A DNA stretch of 64,000 nucleotides from Vespula vulgaris (GCF_905475345.1 NC_066587.1:4849070-4913069), one strand, 5' to 3'. Positions 13,592-27,621 are shown, numbered from the stretch's first letter. Made by a program: numbers and translations. Notes: generated from the sequence alone by a model not told the origin.

Positions 13592-13634
<43 letters not shown>
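13491..13634. repeat. Long (AG)n microsatellite, about 140 bp
   Basis: The longest AG tract in the window, with a few TGAG and GAAAG interruptions. It accounts for the 98- and 124-codon Ser-Leu frames on the minus strand. Confidence 0.95.
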
Positions 13635-13636
<2 letters not shown>

Positions 13637-14826
13637 CTAACTTTCCAGCACGATGCCCTCGGCCCTTCGATGGAGTCGCGTAACTCGGTGGTTGATTCGA
13701 GCATCGAGACTGGAAAAGGCGATTGCAAATCATTCGGTTCTCTCACACGCTATTACGCGAGGAGAACACATAAATGATATAGATAGTAAATGTATTTATG
13801 TATATGTAAAAAGGAGCATAGAAAATGTTTGAAGGAAGAAGAGGGAGTAGATTTATTCAAGTCGGTACTTTCATAAAGGATCAAAGATAATCGCTTTCGC
13901 TTCGATCTTAACGCGGATAACGACCGAGTGGATCGAGTAGAGGAAATTAAAGGCAACGTTCTTATTCATAAATTTCGTTAAATATCTTGTTTAAAATCGT
14001 TCCCTTTCGCGTGCTCGATGTGTCCCGCGATCATATTTAATGAGACGATCGTTGAAATCGTTGGAGGAGAAGCTCGAAAGATAAACGGTAAGAGAGAAGA
14101 GAGCGACTGGAAAGAGAGACACTCAGAGTGAGATGTGTGGCAAGAGGGAGATCAGTAAAGTGAAACGTTTGAGGCACCCACGCGACCACCGACTAGATGA
14201 ACTGTTTGTTGCTGCGTTTCAGTGAGTTATGGCCGGTCTGTGGCCCCGTGCTACGAAGCCGCCATATATTAGCGGCTGAAAGCCAGCAAATGAGATCCGG
14301 GAAACATTACAATTACCATCGCAAACAATATTCCACCGTGGAGAGCCGAGAAAACGGTTATTTACAGCCCATTATATTCGTGGGACAGCTCAAAGAGAAG
14401 TAGAAAGAGATAAAGAAACTAAACGCGATCGTTCGCGATGATGCGACGTGAAGATTCCAGTCGATTTTTGGCGCATCTTAGATCTTTCTATCGGAATTAA
14501 AAAAAAAAAAAAGAAAAAAGGGAAAAAAGAGAAACAAGAATTTTACATCAGAATGATAAACTCGTTCACGGTCTCTATATTTCCACATAAAAAAGTAACA
14601 TGGAAAAGGCACGGAGTAGATTTTTTTTTTTGAGAAATAAAAACGTTCGGGAGACGTGGAAAATAATACAAAATTCCTCTTAGGTAGACTATTAAAGTGA
14701 CATAGCTCGGAGAACACGGTGACAAATCTTCGGTGGTATGGAAGAATAATGATTCACGGTACGCTCCAAGCTTTTTTTCGTCGTCAAACTCTCCGCCTTA
14801 TAGCGTATCATCGTTGTAAATTTTAC

Positions 14827-14918
14827 GGAGGAGGCGGTGGCGTTGGTGGTATTGGCGGTAGTGGTAGTGATTCTAGTGGTGGTGTTGGTGGTGGTGGTGG
14901 TAGTAGTAGTAGTGTTGG
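14827..14918. repeat. (GGT)n imperfect trinucleotide tract
   Basis: Degenerate GGT/AGT/GGC repeats that read as poly-Gly/Ser on the plus strand and poly-Thr on the minus strand; open on both strands for that reason. Confidence 0.9.
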
Positions 14919-17327
14919 CGACGTCGACCGTGGGGAGTTTTAAATCACAAAGAAAACGATGAATAAAACTATTCATTTGGCACGCTCGTAGATAAATCAT
15001 ATGACGACGGTAGGCGTCGTTGCGTCGGAACATTGTACGCGAATGACCACCTGTCCTACGTCTACTACACCTGCGTTAATGCTTTCGTAGGGATTTCGCT
15101 GCTCGTAGCAGTAAAATGTTTCTCCTTTCCTTTTTCTATTTTTTCCTTATCACTTTTTCTTCTTCTTTACATCACGGGGAGATCGTAGCCGTGGCGTACT
15201 TAAGAGAATCCATCCTCCGTGGCAACTCCATGCGTCATGCTTTGCCGACGTTCATAGAAGAAAAAAATCGAACGATTTGCCAACGAGAGAGACGCGATTA
15301 TATGGCTAAACTATATGGATAATCCGCAATAAAATCTTAATCCTCTTCTTACGAACGTACGAGAAACTCCCCTTTCCATCATTCCCCGATGAATTACGTA
15401 CTACTCATTTATTTATACGCTCGATCACGCATTTCTTTAAGCTTCATTTGTTTCTACGAATTATCGAATCACGATAAGAGAAAATCTCGTGGGAGATCAC
15501 GTTCTTGATCCGACTTGACGTTAATCGGAATTAGTCGGCAACATACTTTAGTATTCTTGTTTTTTTCTTTTTATCCACTGATAACGTAAGTGTATGAAGA
15601 TTTCTTTCCTTTTTTCCTTTTTTTTTTTTTGAATTACGAAAAATAAATATGGTTGAAATATGACAAGGTATAAAAGTAAATGATTTTCGTGTGCATTCTG
15701 AATCGTTTTGTCCTGCGTAGTTTCCAAAAAAGAAAAAGAAAAAAAAAGAAATGTCTAACAAAACGATAGGACGGAATATCGTTTCTAAAGTCTTTCTTTT
15801 TAAATTTCTTATTACATATCGGCAATGATGAAGCACCGTCCAGATTACTTAATGCTCGCACAATGGCGACAACGGTCTGTTCTGTACGCTGTAGGTATGT
15901 ACATAAATCTCCGAACAAGAAGGGCACGCGTGTGCGTAAGTTTTACGAACGCTCGCCGTTATCTCGGCTTGTATCGGTAGGCCGCTCGCTAAATATGTTA
16001 TAAATCCTCACGTAAAACATTAGGGAATGCTTTGAATGCGCCTAATGCCGGTTGCTGACTTCTTTCCTTGCTGGATGACTGCTCGAACACGAATTTTTTG
16101 TTATTGTCGATTAAGAATTTCATAGAAATAATGACAAATGACATTTAATTATTCCTTCCGAGTATTTTCTCCAACGAGCTACTCAAAAAATTGATCAACT
16201 TCATTTCTTAGAAAATTTGTCTAATTCTTGTAATTAAAAATTTTCTTTAATTTAATTAAATCAAAATACACGATTGCTGCATAACTTTTCATAATAATTC
16301 TTTCTCCATCTATTCTTTGTTCAGTCAAGTATGCAATGGGAAAGTTAAAATATTTTCCTTACGACAAATACCTATCGAAATAACTCTCTGTCGATGTTTG
16401 ATCGTAAACAAATCGTCGAATCGACGACAAAGAACAATTGCGAATTTAGACGAGATAGAGAAAGAGATAGAAAGATAGTTGGTTGGACCGAGAGAAACCA
16501 AGAGATACGAGCGACTAAAGTCAAAGCGGTAGAGGAGAATGCGGTAGGAATCTAAATGAGACACAATCGTGGTGAACAATCGCATACCGACAGTGCACCG
16601 AGACTTTCTAATAAGCGCTTCTCGGCGCCAGTCGGCCTTGCTAGGACTACCGGTCGTGTACGTACTTGAAATGAACTAAACGTTTAGTCAATTGGTCGAA
16701 TACTTGATTGATCAGAGTGACGTCTATCATGACGAATAACTTGATCGATTGTATATCGAACACCTTTCACAAAATGTCACGACCAATGTTATTCATTATT
16801 GTTCATTCAGTATCAAAACTCTCATCGCGTTTAGTCGAGTCCGACTTTATAATCGGTTTAAAACTAGCAAGCAGACTAAAAAGTCCGGTTAATAAGCATC
16901 TCCAGTGGCATCCGGTCTTGGCGGCGTGACCACTGACGTCAAGACTCCGAGCATCGTACGATTAAAAGCTCGACGAATAAAGGTTTAACGATGGTTTGTC
17001 GTCGTTGTCCCAACTGCTCGTTGCTTTCGGTGGATGCATTTAAAGTGCATCGTTATAGCGAGATCGTCTAGTTTCTAGTTTTCGTGACGACGTGCATAGA
17101 TTTATCATGACACGTCAAATAAGAGAAACTTTTGACGTACGATTTAAATCATTTCATCGTTGTAAGCAGAGAATATGAATATATTTAATTTGAATTTTGA
17201 TTAGAACGGTGATATACGATTCAAGCATAACTTATTTTCGTAAGGTCGGAAAGGACTTTGAACTCGAACAACTGTTCGTTCCTATACGGTTTCAGCGATT
17301 TTGAAAACCCGAAAGGAAGAGATACTT

Positions 17328-17540
17328 TATCTTCGAGCTCTTGCCGAGGGTACATCAATAAAGCCGAGGGCGATTTTAATACGCGATGCATTGTAAGCGC
17401 GGGAGCGGTTAATTACTTCGATGACCACACAGAGCGCGCACGGGGTTTAAAAAATCGTGCAATTATGCTAAACCATCAACACTGGGGTCCAGCCCACCCA
17501 TCTACATAGTCCGCTTTATATACTCTCGCGCCCCCTTTTA
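17328..17540. promoter_or_regulatory. Candidate regulatory island
   Basis: Non-repetitive GC-richer block with words such as GCGGTTAATTACTTCG and TTTTAATACGCGATGC, which resemble homeodomain-binding sites. Inferred from composition only. Confidence 0.2.
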
Positions 17541-18503
17541 CGTCAGGGTGATACGACGTGCCTGGCATTCTGCACGTTCATCTCTCCACAATTTACGCGT
17601 CATGTGCCGCAGAAAATATCTTTTTTCTTTTTCTTTGTTTCTTTTTTGTTTTCGATCCTCTTGCCTTTCGGAGTTTGTTACGTCGCGCAAGGCTAATCGA
17701 TAAGACAACTTTAATCGATGATCGAGCGGGTTAATTATAATTGAAAATCAAAAGTCATTTGTCATGAAAAATTTCAGTTCGCTCGCTCGGAATTGACCGA
17801 CCAAACCGTCCCTATCGTCTAACGCCGACGTTTCTTTTCAACCTAGCATCGGAATACTTTCGAGGTATCGTTCTTTCCATCTCAGATCCTCTCTCTTTTT
17901 GTCCTACCACCACCGCCGTAACCACGAGGCACCTGTTGCACCCAGTTTCGAGTCATAGCCACGAGGAGACGCCAGTGATCGGTAGAGATAGAAAGTCCTG
18001 ACGTGGCTATGGATTTTCAAACGTTTCTTTTGAATATTTAACTAATCATCTGATAAGGTTAACATCGTATCGTTCGTTAAAACGATTCTCCGTTGATCGT
18101 GGTAAAAGATCATAATCGTTTTAATTTTGTCCTTCCTCGTTAGCTGTAACTGGTTGGAAGGAAAATACAAAAGGAATAACATCTATTACGATCAAAACTA
18201 AACGGTGATTAAGAGTATCGTAAATTAGAAGAGTTATCACGATTTGTAATACAAACCGTTCTCATAGGAAACGCATCGAAACCACCGTGCAGCACCTTTC
18301 CATAAATCTCATCGATCTTCGTTCAGGAAAGTTCCCCTCCCGATGTACACGCGATAACTGTCGAGGCACTCAGCACGTTTCAAAAGCCGCTTGAGCAATA
18401 AACGTCGTGGTTTTCATTCTGAAAGGCCAACCTATCCCTATCATCCATCCCTTCGCGCTCGTCCCACGAACTACGGCGGAGTTCAAAAGAAAGAGAAAAC
18501 TCG

Positions 18504-18522
18504 GTTCTACCTAAGGTAGAAC
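18504..18522. repeat. 19-bp palindrome
   Basis: GTTCTACCT and AGGTAGAAC are exact reverse complements around one A. Outer CTCG (18500-18503) and CGAG (18526-18529) extend the stem imperfectly. Confidence 0.85.
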
Positions 18523-19384
18523 TAACGAGCGCCCCGCTGTCAGAACACGGAACAATAACGATCGTAAGCTCGAAGATTTAAGTGGAAATAAAAGAATTAT
18601 TCGTTTGCCCGTTGATTCAATTAAGCCTCTAGACGGTGGCTTCGTTCCTGCTTTTTACTTCCTCCACGCTTCTTCCTACCACCCTACGCTATTTCTCTTT
18701 CCCTTTCTCTCTTTCGCAAGGAGAAGAAACGCCATAAACATTCGTTTCATCATCTCCACGCCGTTTCCCGGAGCTCCCTCGGAATTTATAGGTTTATTAG
18801 CCGACGAACGCGATAATAATACGAATGCTATAGAAAGAATAGCCGCACACTTCTAGAATTTATTTCGAATGCGAAAGGGTAACTCCGGACGGTATGCGTG
18901 TGTGTATTCTCCGAGATTTTTTATAATTTCATTTTTATCGGCCACCTGCTTACAAATCATAACCCTTGTTTGACATGTGAAAAAGGGCGAAACGTTTCTA
19001 TTAAAAATAATGCAAAATTTAAGACCGAGGATCGACTCGACGAAAAAAGTCTTACGAATATAATCCTAACAAACCGTCAACATCATTTGTTTCAAAGAGG
19101 ATGATGAGAATACACCTTTACCTTATCCGTTCGTAATCAAGTTGGTAACAAGAAATTGTAGACTTCGAGCCAGTGTAAAGACGAAATTTGCGCTGCGTGA
19201 ATCGCGTTGTTTCTGTCAAGCCAACGAGTTAATTGACGGTAGCGGGTTCATGGGGGGTGCCGTGTCCTTTCGCGCGCTTATTATCGTTAATTTTAATTAG
19301 AGGTTACTGCCGACTCTCAGATGGTGTTTCGAAACGATACGTTGAAAAGCGAAACAAAACAGAGAAGAATAAAAAGATAGAGAT

Positions 19385-19388
<4 letters not shown>

Positions 19389-19461
<73 letters not shown>

Positions 19462-19480
19462 AAAAAAGAGAGAGAGAGAA
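19389..19480. repeat. (AG)n microsatellite
   Basis: About 70 bp of pure AG followed by A-interrupted AG. Confidence 0.95.
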
Positions 19481-21081
19481 AGCAGCAGGACGTCCGCGTG
19501 GAAAGGTAGAACGCATTTTCGGTGGCCGGCTGGTGGTCAAGGCGAAAAAAAGACACGTCTGTTGATCCTGATTACGTACGACTACGATTACGACCTTACC
19601 ATTACTAATATCGTTTCTGTTCTTTGCGTATTCGAGAAACGAGGAAGCCCCGCGGTGATATACGTGAGTCTTCCTCGTGATGTTTTAAGAAACCTCCCGC
19701 TTATGCGTATGTTCCTCTCTTCCCTCCTCCTCCTCCTCCTCAGACTTCTATCAGATTCCGAGCTAGTCTAGCCTTGACAGCTCCTGGATCTCCCTTCAAC
19801 TCGATGCCCTGCCGTTCGGTACACGTCCCGCGGTGAATCTAATTCCTCTAATCTCGAGGACAGGAGATATAAGTTCCTTCACATTTCTCGTGGGAGTATA
19901 TTACGTGGTAGGAGTATGGTACGATCGTAAAACGACGTTATTTAATTACGCGTCAGGTGATAAAAGTATGTCTACATTTATTTAAATCAACGATAAGTAT
20001 CCCCGATCCGTTTCCGCGAGAATCGAATCGTTGTAAAAGTAGGACGATTGGATTTTACCAAAAGGAAAAATGTAACCTGATTTTACCCTCGAGATATTCC
20101 ACGCGTCGAACAATTAAAATCGTTTTAATCGTTCCGTGTAATTGCATCGAATTAGGGATGCCGTCTATCTTTCTTTCTCTCTCTCTCTTTCAGGTTCTTG
20201 ATTATCGTTCGTCGTGCGGACGAAATAACAGACGGATAGAGAAGTAGTAGACGGATGAGAGTGAGGAGGATGGAAGAAGAAGAGAAATGAGTATGGTATC
20301 GAAGCGTGCGAGACAGAGAGAGAGAGAGAGAGAGATGGGCAAAGAAGAAGGACACGAGCTAAGGGTAGTGGAGCGAAATGTTCCAACCGAGGGGAGCACT
20401 TAGTGGAATACGTCTCAGTGATTATTGGCCGTGATAATGATCGAGTCCCTGCAAGTTGTCTATGGCGTGATTGTAGGTCGCGTTGGATCCTTAGGCCATG
20501 TGCGAGGGTGGTTATTAAGGGCGACTGGTTCCATCTCTGAAAGAAGAACTTCGTAAATCCAACGCGGGCCGTGATGGAACGCTTCGAAGATCCTTTAGAA
20601 AAAAAAGATCCTTTCGAAGGTCTTTTTCTCGATCCGACGTCAATCGAAAAATGTTACGGATGTTAAGAATTTTTCTTATTTTTTCCTCGTGTTGATCGCG
20701 ACGATTAAGAAGATATTCGTTGGCTATATTAAAACGTTTTGTACGGACGATTATGATCGACGGGGCGAGAATCGCAAATGAAAAAAGTTATTACCAGTTT
20801 GGAATTTTAATCTACTTTCAGTAAATATTCTTTTAAGTGCCATAAAGATTCCCGCGACATTCACGAATGTTGTTGCCGATCTGACGAATGTAACGACGTA
20901 TGAGTTTCACGGCGTTCCTTGTTGAATTCTTTATTTGCGAAAGTGGCTATTTGGACCGACGTATTTACCCTCGAGAGACAATGTAATAGCCCGGTAATTA
21001 GGCGAGAACGATTAAAACTGCTCCTTAATTGGCAGCATCGTAGAGCCATCCGAGTGATTTGCACTCGCGAGTTTCTTCTTC

Positions 21082-21094
21082 GTTCTCTCTCACC

Positions 21095-21127
<33 letters not shown>

Positions 21128-21145
21128 ACTCACACACATTCACAT
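21082..21145. repeat. (CT)n / (CA)n tract
   Basis: CT dinucleotides passing into short CACACA runs. Confidence 0.9.
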
Positions 21146-23083
21146 ACACGCACATTCACCACTTCGCTTTCGCATAGCGCTCTCACCTTCTTTTTCTTAC
21201 CGCTTCTGCCTGCGCGTTACCCTTCGCCGATAAATCACCTTACCTCGTGTAAGTAGTAACTAGTAACCGATTCGCATTTGTATGACTCTCGTGAGATATT
21301 AGCTATTACAAAGAGTTATGGCAAGAGCGGGAGAAGGCACCCTCGCCTTCCCCCCTCAGCTACGCTGGGGTGGCAATGACTGTGATCCCAGGTGATAAAT
21401 TGCATCGTGAAAGCGTGCTTGTTGAGTTTTTTAAACGCACGATTTTTACAAGATCACAGAACGGACAGACGATCCTTCTAAAGGAATCTATGAAATTGGG
21501 ATTATCTTTCTCGGCTTTAGAAACGATAATCGATACACATGACCCTTTCTCCTTAAAAGAATATTACAAAACTCTTCTATTATAGTTTCGATCGTTAACT
21601 AAATTGTAACTATGTTAAATAAGCGTGCTTTTTACACCTGTCTCAAACAAATCACCGTTTAACTGTCCTCCAACTCACCCCAAGCTTCCCTCCTCGCCCA
21701 CCCGATTTGTTTTTTCTCCGAACATTTTCGAATTTCTTTATGCAAATATTTTCGCGAAAATACCTATAATAATCTCTAATCGTTTTAAACAGAATGATTT
21801 TTTGCGTCCACATCTTTGGCAGATAGTACGTTAGCCATTCATTGCCGTAGGCATTTCTATATTTTTGTCACGCGAAGTTTTGCTGTTTTCGTAGGGGCAT
21901 AACGACAACTGTATAATGATTTCGTCTAATGACTATTCTTAAGAGTCGCATTATAGACCGACCCGGTCCGACTTTCTTTGAAACCCTTTACGACGAAAAC
22001 ACCTCCAGGTGTTACTCTTATAGTAGAATTTTCAAACTGAACTTACCTCGAAGTGATCTTAGAAAATTCTTAGGAACGATTAAAGTGAGAACATCGAACG
22101 ATAAAAAAAAAATTGTTTAACCCTGAAAGATTCCCCTTTTATTTTTGTTTAACGTTGAAACGCATCTCGGTCATATTTGAACATAATATAATTATGTTCG
22201 TTCCTTTTTTCCTTTCTTTTTTAATCCTCTTGTATTTTCTTGATCTCCGTTTGATGAAATATATTTAAATAAATTTATCTAATCTATTATTAGGAAAAGA
22301 AAGAAATTTCTTTAGAGAAAGAAAGAGAGATAAATTATACGCGTTTCAACGCATTTTATTCGGCCATCAAAGACGATTATGTCCTTTACTGTGGCAACGC
22401 CTCGAGGTAAAAGTCCCTCTCTTTCAAAAAGGAGAAATTTTGGTGTTTCGTTCGGTCCACCCTGTTGGTCCTCTCCAACTTTTCGAACACGTCGCGCGAA
22501 TCTCGTTCGTTTCGACGGCGACGCGAAATCATCTTAAGCGCCAAATTACACGTATGCTAAGTGGCCGCGATTTAAATTATTATTATCATCGTGCTGCGCG
22601 CCTGCCACGGAATTGCCCTTCCGAGAATGATTATACTCGGAGCCTGGGGTGGCTCGGAGCCGCGTGCGTACGCTTCGTTTCGTTTCGTTTCTCTTTCGAA
22701 CTTCTCTCTACTCTCCTCTCATTTGAATGTGATTTCAACTGAGACAGTGGTACGCATTTCTATAAATTTTACTATCAAATTATGTTCCTTCCCTTGTATA
22801 GAAATTTCATGATTAATCGATTATATTCAATGTCAAGACGTTTTTCCTACGAAATTTCAAATAAAAAAGAGAAAGGGAGAAAGAGCGTGATAGAGATATA
22901 TAAAACATAAAGATTTCTAAACGATAGAATGAGAATCACTGTAGAAATGATAGAGTATACAAAGCAATTCGTGCGCTCGAGCTCGATTGAAGGCGATTCT
23001 CGTAATACGTTATTAATTTGAATGCCTCGTGCGTGATGAATTATTTAACGATGTGATTAGCCTAATGCATAGTGAGTCCTCTT

Positions 23084-23145
23084 CCTTTTCTCTCTCTTTC
23101 TCTCTCTCTTTCTCTCTTTCTTTTTCTCTGTCTCTTTCTCTTTCT
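23084..23145. repeat. (CT)n-rich pyrimidine tract
   Basis: CT dinucleotides interrupted by TTT. Confidence 0.85.
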
Positions 23146-24839
23146 CCATCGACCGAGTTCTCATCTTTCTTCTATTTCGCTAGATAACTTTTTCGTGATC
23201 TTGGACGCAACATAGACCCAACTCGAAGACCTCAATTCTTTTAATTGCTTAACTCGGAGGAGGATGAACTGTAGGAGAAACTGTAAATCTTTCTAAGAAT
23301 AACGTTTATCTGATTATTATCATTGTACTTATACGGTCACGGTTATTTTCTACTTCAACTTTTATACGATAATCTATTGTAAAATAGGAATAAATAGATG
23401 ATTATCCAAGTCTGAAAAAAAAATAAGAGTTCAATTTTTTCCCTTTCTCTTTCTCATCATTAAAATGAGATATGGTATCTATCGAAATCCATAATATGAT
23501 ATTAATCGGTCGATTTCAAAAGAAAGAAAAAAGAATTTACTGAAAATCTCTAAGTACCTTCAGGGACATTCCAAGCTGAAGATAACAGAGTATTCAAACT
23601 GGAGGCAAGAATAGCTCGTTCGTTCTGTATAAAGATGAAGAAGAAGAACCAGAAGAAGAAGAAGAAGCTGAAGAAGAAGGTACCTCTGCCTGGAGTGAAC
23701 TCTTTCGATGATCGTCAAGTGGACTCCGGTGTAATTAGGGCTCATAGTTTGGCCCGCGGTGAATACTTCGAAAAGTTTTTCTACCGAAGGTGAAGGCGAG
23801 CGAGATGAGCAGACAAAGAATTCGTCGAATCGACAGATGGTCTCGCGTCAGATGTTACGGAATTTCGTGGGTGGGTCCAAAGACCCAAAGACGTGTCCCT
23901 GAGGGCGTTAAGAAGGAAGTTGGTCGAGTTACGATGGTTATTTTATGATATATATATATATTTCGAAACGTTGTTTCGTCGAGGCTTTGTCGTTTTACTC
24001 GATTACAGTAACTGCTTTACATTCTTTAAGAATTTGAACGACTTTGAAGAATAAAGAATTAAAGAAAAAAAAATAAATAAATAAAAAAAAAAGAAAGAAA
24101 AAAGAAAAGAAACGCATGATTAGGGACACATCAAATTAATATGGTTATTCTATTTCCAATTTCTCGATCGCAGTAATTCGAATCGTTTATCCGCTATAAA
24201 GGAGAGCCTGACCTATGCGAACCCTTTCTACCTCCTTGCTTTGAAAATTGCTGCTCTCGGAATGAGGGTCATAAAGAGAGGGCAAAATCGTAGCAGGCGC
24301 CTGTATCTTCATTTTCATTAATTCTTTCGAAAATAGGACGACCTTATGAGTGTGTTCGTTTATCCCCATACAATTTCATAGAATTTTATCCTTTAAAATA
24401 ACTTAAGCCGATCTTTTTACTTTACGTGGGTGGAAGATTAGATAATCACCAGTTATTATGGGAAATTTTTTAAAGTATACAAAAAAATGAACGAACGAAC
24501 GAAGAGAAGGTAAGAAAGAGAAAAAAGAAAGAGAGAGAGAGAGAGAAATTGGATCAGGGGAATCATTGTCTACTTACATTCTACCGCTGCTTCCACGTAG
24601 AAAGTAATCTCGTTTCTTTTCCTTCTTAGGGTACCTTAATCACCTCGATCGTTATTCGAAACGCTTCCGAAAATGTCTGGTCTTAAGATAGTAAGGATTC
24701 CCTTCGTGATAATTTTCTTCGACGATGTAATCGGCATCGGACAATAAGCGATTTAAATAATGCAATTTTTATTGTTTAAATTAGACGTGTGACATTGTTA
24801 TATTTGTATCTACAGGAAAAGTACGAAGTTATAAATTAC

Positions 24840-24893
24840 GCTAATATATATAATATATATAATATGTATATATATATATATATCTATATATAT
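24840..24893. repeat. (AT)n tract
   Basis: Interrupted TA dinucleotides. Confidence 0.9.
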
Positions 24894-25087
24894 CTGGTAA
24901 TAATCGATACGATATAATAATAAGATGGAGTTTCCTTCTTCTTTACAGGTTTCTTTTCTTACATGTATTCGTGCGAATGCGACGATGTTTCCTTCTAGAC
25001 GACAAATAATGATGAGTTAGGTGAGTTAGGATAAAGAATTTTATAAGTTTTAAATATGTCGAAAATGGAAGAGTTAATTTTTTCGGA

Positions 25088-25089
25088 TG

Positions 25090-25125
<36 letters not shown>

Positions 25126-25138
25126 GAGAGAGAGGGAG
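25088..25138. repeat. (AG)n tract
   Basis: AG dinucleotides with A and GG interruptions. Confidence 0.9.
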
Positions 25139-25510
25139 GGTGAAGGAGTCGGGAATGGATCGTATAGAGTAAAGATAGAAAGAGATAACAAAGACACGAA
25201 AGATACAAAAATAAAGTATGATTCACCGAAAGCAGTCACGACAGAAGGCACGACAAATTGCTACGCGTAAACGACGATCCTCACAATTGATTTTAATCGA
25301 TACTGATTAAGGAGATAAAATCTTATCCTCAAGTGCGGATCGTTATTTGCCTTGGGCTTCGTACGTAAGTCGTAAGAAGCTTTTAATGACTTCTTTGAAT
25401 GCTTCGTGTGAAAATCGATATGATATGGACGAGGGTAAGCGATTCTACTCGACGAAGAAGATGAAATCTCGAAAACTTCAGAGAACACTCATCTGAATCA
25501 TTTTCAAATC

Positions 25511-25526
25511 TATATATGTGTGTATA

Positions 25527-25585
<59 letters not shown>

Positions 25586-25590
25586 GTATT
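25511..25590. repeat. (AT)n / (TATG)n compound microsatellite
   Basis: TA dinucleotides with TATG tetramers at the right end. Confidence 0.95.
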
Positions 25591-25769
25591 TATATTTTGA
25601 TACGCGCTAATAACAATGTATAATAGCGTAGTTCTCTTAAATATCTTGCAAAAGTAAGTGATGATGAATCGTACGTCAAAAGATAGTCCTTTCGATTTTA
25701 ATTCGAATTCACGACTTTATCGATTCTAACTTTCTTTGTGTTTGTTATTCCTTTCTAAATATACTAAGT

Positions 25770-25797
25770 TTTATTTATCGCACGCATGTACTTTATT
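25770..25797 (-). terminator. Candidate poly(A) signals for WDR47
   Basis: Two minus-strand AATAAA hexamers (plus-strand TTTATT at 25770-25775 and 25792-25797) are the first I found downstream of the WDR47 stop codon, giving a 3' UTR of about 1.8 kb. In AT-rich DNA the hexamer also occurs by chance, so this is a weak call. Confidence 0.25.
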
Positions 25798-26346
25798 TTC
25801 ATTGTATACTATATCTAGCTCTATCTTTTTCTTCGTCGGCGAATAGAGAATATGTTTGCACGAAATAAGAGAAACTTAATTCCATCTTATTAATTTCATT
25901 TTCGAGTATAGAAGAATCGAGAGGATGATCGAAAATGATTGTATTTGCCAGTATCAATCAACAGGATCGAATCTATAAGGAATTCATTAAATCGAAGTAT
26001 GTATTTACAGAGAAAACGAAAAAAAATTTTTTTTTTCTTATACAACGTTGATGATATTCCGAAACGCTAGATGAAAATACGAAAGGACAAAAATTAAATT
26101 CTCTTCTTTCGGTTTCTTTTTCTTTTTAACTACTACTACTTCGAGAGCTTTGGCGATCGCGAAAAGCAACTTAAGTCTATCTCATCGATGTTTCAGATTT
26201 CTACCACACTATATGTTCTCAGAGAGAAAAACTCGTTCTATATTCTTATCTTGTTATCGCTCGTTTTGCAAATGTGATAAATAGCGACATTGCGAGTTTG
26301 ATTTCTTTTTTTTTCTTTTTTTTTTTAATACGAATAAATATACTTA

Positions 26347-26349
<3 letters not shown>

Positions 26350-26412
<63 letters not shown>
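26350..26412. repeat. (AT)n microsatellite
   Basis: About 30 uninterrupted AT units. Confidence 0.95.
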
Positions 26413-26414
<2 letters not shown>

Positions 26415-27621
26415 GTTTAATATTTGTATATTTGGCGTGATTCGTAAATCGTTAAGATGAAAATCGATAATGAACATACATGAGCATAGTTATCGTGTGC
26501 GAATTAGTAGTAGTATTTTATCTGAAAAAAGGTACAAATAAAAGAAAGAGTATTTCGATTAAAAAAACAGATTGATTTATATAACTGATCGAAAATGAAT
26601 GAAAACCATTAACGTAGAAACGAGGCAAAATTAATCACGAGGAAAGTAAGTTCGCGCCTATCTTCGTATGTTAAAAATAAAATCGTGTGACGAATTATTG
26701 ATAACGAATGTAAACAAATAAAATATATGAACAATGAAAGAAAAAAAGAAACGAAAAGAAAAAACAAAAAGAGAGCACTCAAAGATTAGAACTTAAAATA
26801 CGTAGACTGTACAAGAGCACGTATTCGTCTACTTGAATGATTTTTAATCGGTTGTGTTACGTTAACGTATTTACATCACTAGATAATGCGATCATAATCA
26901 TATATAAAAGAGAGATAGTTTTTAGTTAGAATAGAGCGAGACAAACGCGAAGTCCTGGCAATTTCGGCTTTTCGAAAATCCTACTTCTTTTTCCACGTGC
27001 GAGAACGTAACGTTACGTTTCTTCGATAATAACGCGTTTATAAAAAGTTCTCATTGAATATACCACAACGAGATTAACTCCTTCGCAGTCTTATAAATTC
27101 CTATCGCAATTAGCGACTTCCTATCCTAATCAAACTTCGAGTCGAAATAAGATAGATCGATCCTCGATCACATTGCTGCTCCTACTTCGCTTTACTTATA
27201 CTTTTGTCTCTTTTTAATAACGAGATACTCAAAGCGTGTAGTAACGATATTGTATTTAATCGTATATCATCCCCGTGCAATTATAACTCGAATGCACTTT
27301 TAATTGGTCACAATGAAGCACGAAATACACGGGGAGATTTCGTTCTCGTTTATCGCGTAGGTCGATCATTCTACGATCCCTTTCTTCTTCTCCTTTTTTT
27401 CTTTTTTTTTTCTTTTTTCTTTTTTTAATTTAATTTCAGCACTCCTTTTTTTTGCTTTTCTTTTTCTCCCTTTAATTATGAATAAATTTTTCGTGAGAAG
27501 AATTCTCGTGTGATTGGCGTAGAACGAACGATCTCAAGATCGCGATGAATGATCTTACAAAAAGGATAAATAAATAATAACGTATGAGAAGGATAAGAAT
27601 TTCTTCATCTTGATTCCCCTT

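Larger units (their letters stand above)
9318..19388. other. Gene-free flank, part 2
   Basis: No supported exon. It holds a 25-bp near-perfect palindrome at 12180-12204, paired CACTTAAG words at 12853-12888, a (GGT)n tract at 14827-14918, a GC-richer block with a full CRE (TGACGTCA, 16934-16941), a further GC-richer island at 17328-17540, and a 19-bp palindrome at 18504-18522. Confidence 0.5.
19481..27621. other. Gene-free flank, part 3, including the WDR47 3' UTR
   Basis: No supported exon apart from a doubtful 52-codon ORF at 23635-23793. The right-hand 1.8 kb is probably WDR47 3' UTR and downstream sequence. It becomes strongly AT-rich after 24,000, with (AT)n tracts at 24840-24893, 25511-25590 and 26350-26412. 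Confidence 0.5.

Noticed and set aside
13372..13746. Long Ser-Leu (98-124 codon) minus-strand frames
   Set aside because: They are the (AG)n microsatellite at 13491-13634 read in translation. Similar Ser-Leu or Arg-Glu frames at other AG/CT tracts were rejected for the same reason.
14692..15033. Glycine-rich (plus) and threonine-rich (minus) ORFs
   Set aside because: Both come from the (GGT)n tract at 14827-14918.
20581..20640. Repeated AAAGATCCTTT words with partial dyad
   Set aside because: Direct and inverted copies are imperfect and A/T-run driven; not distinguishable from chance.
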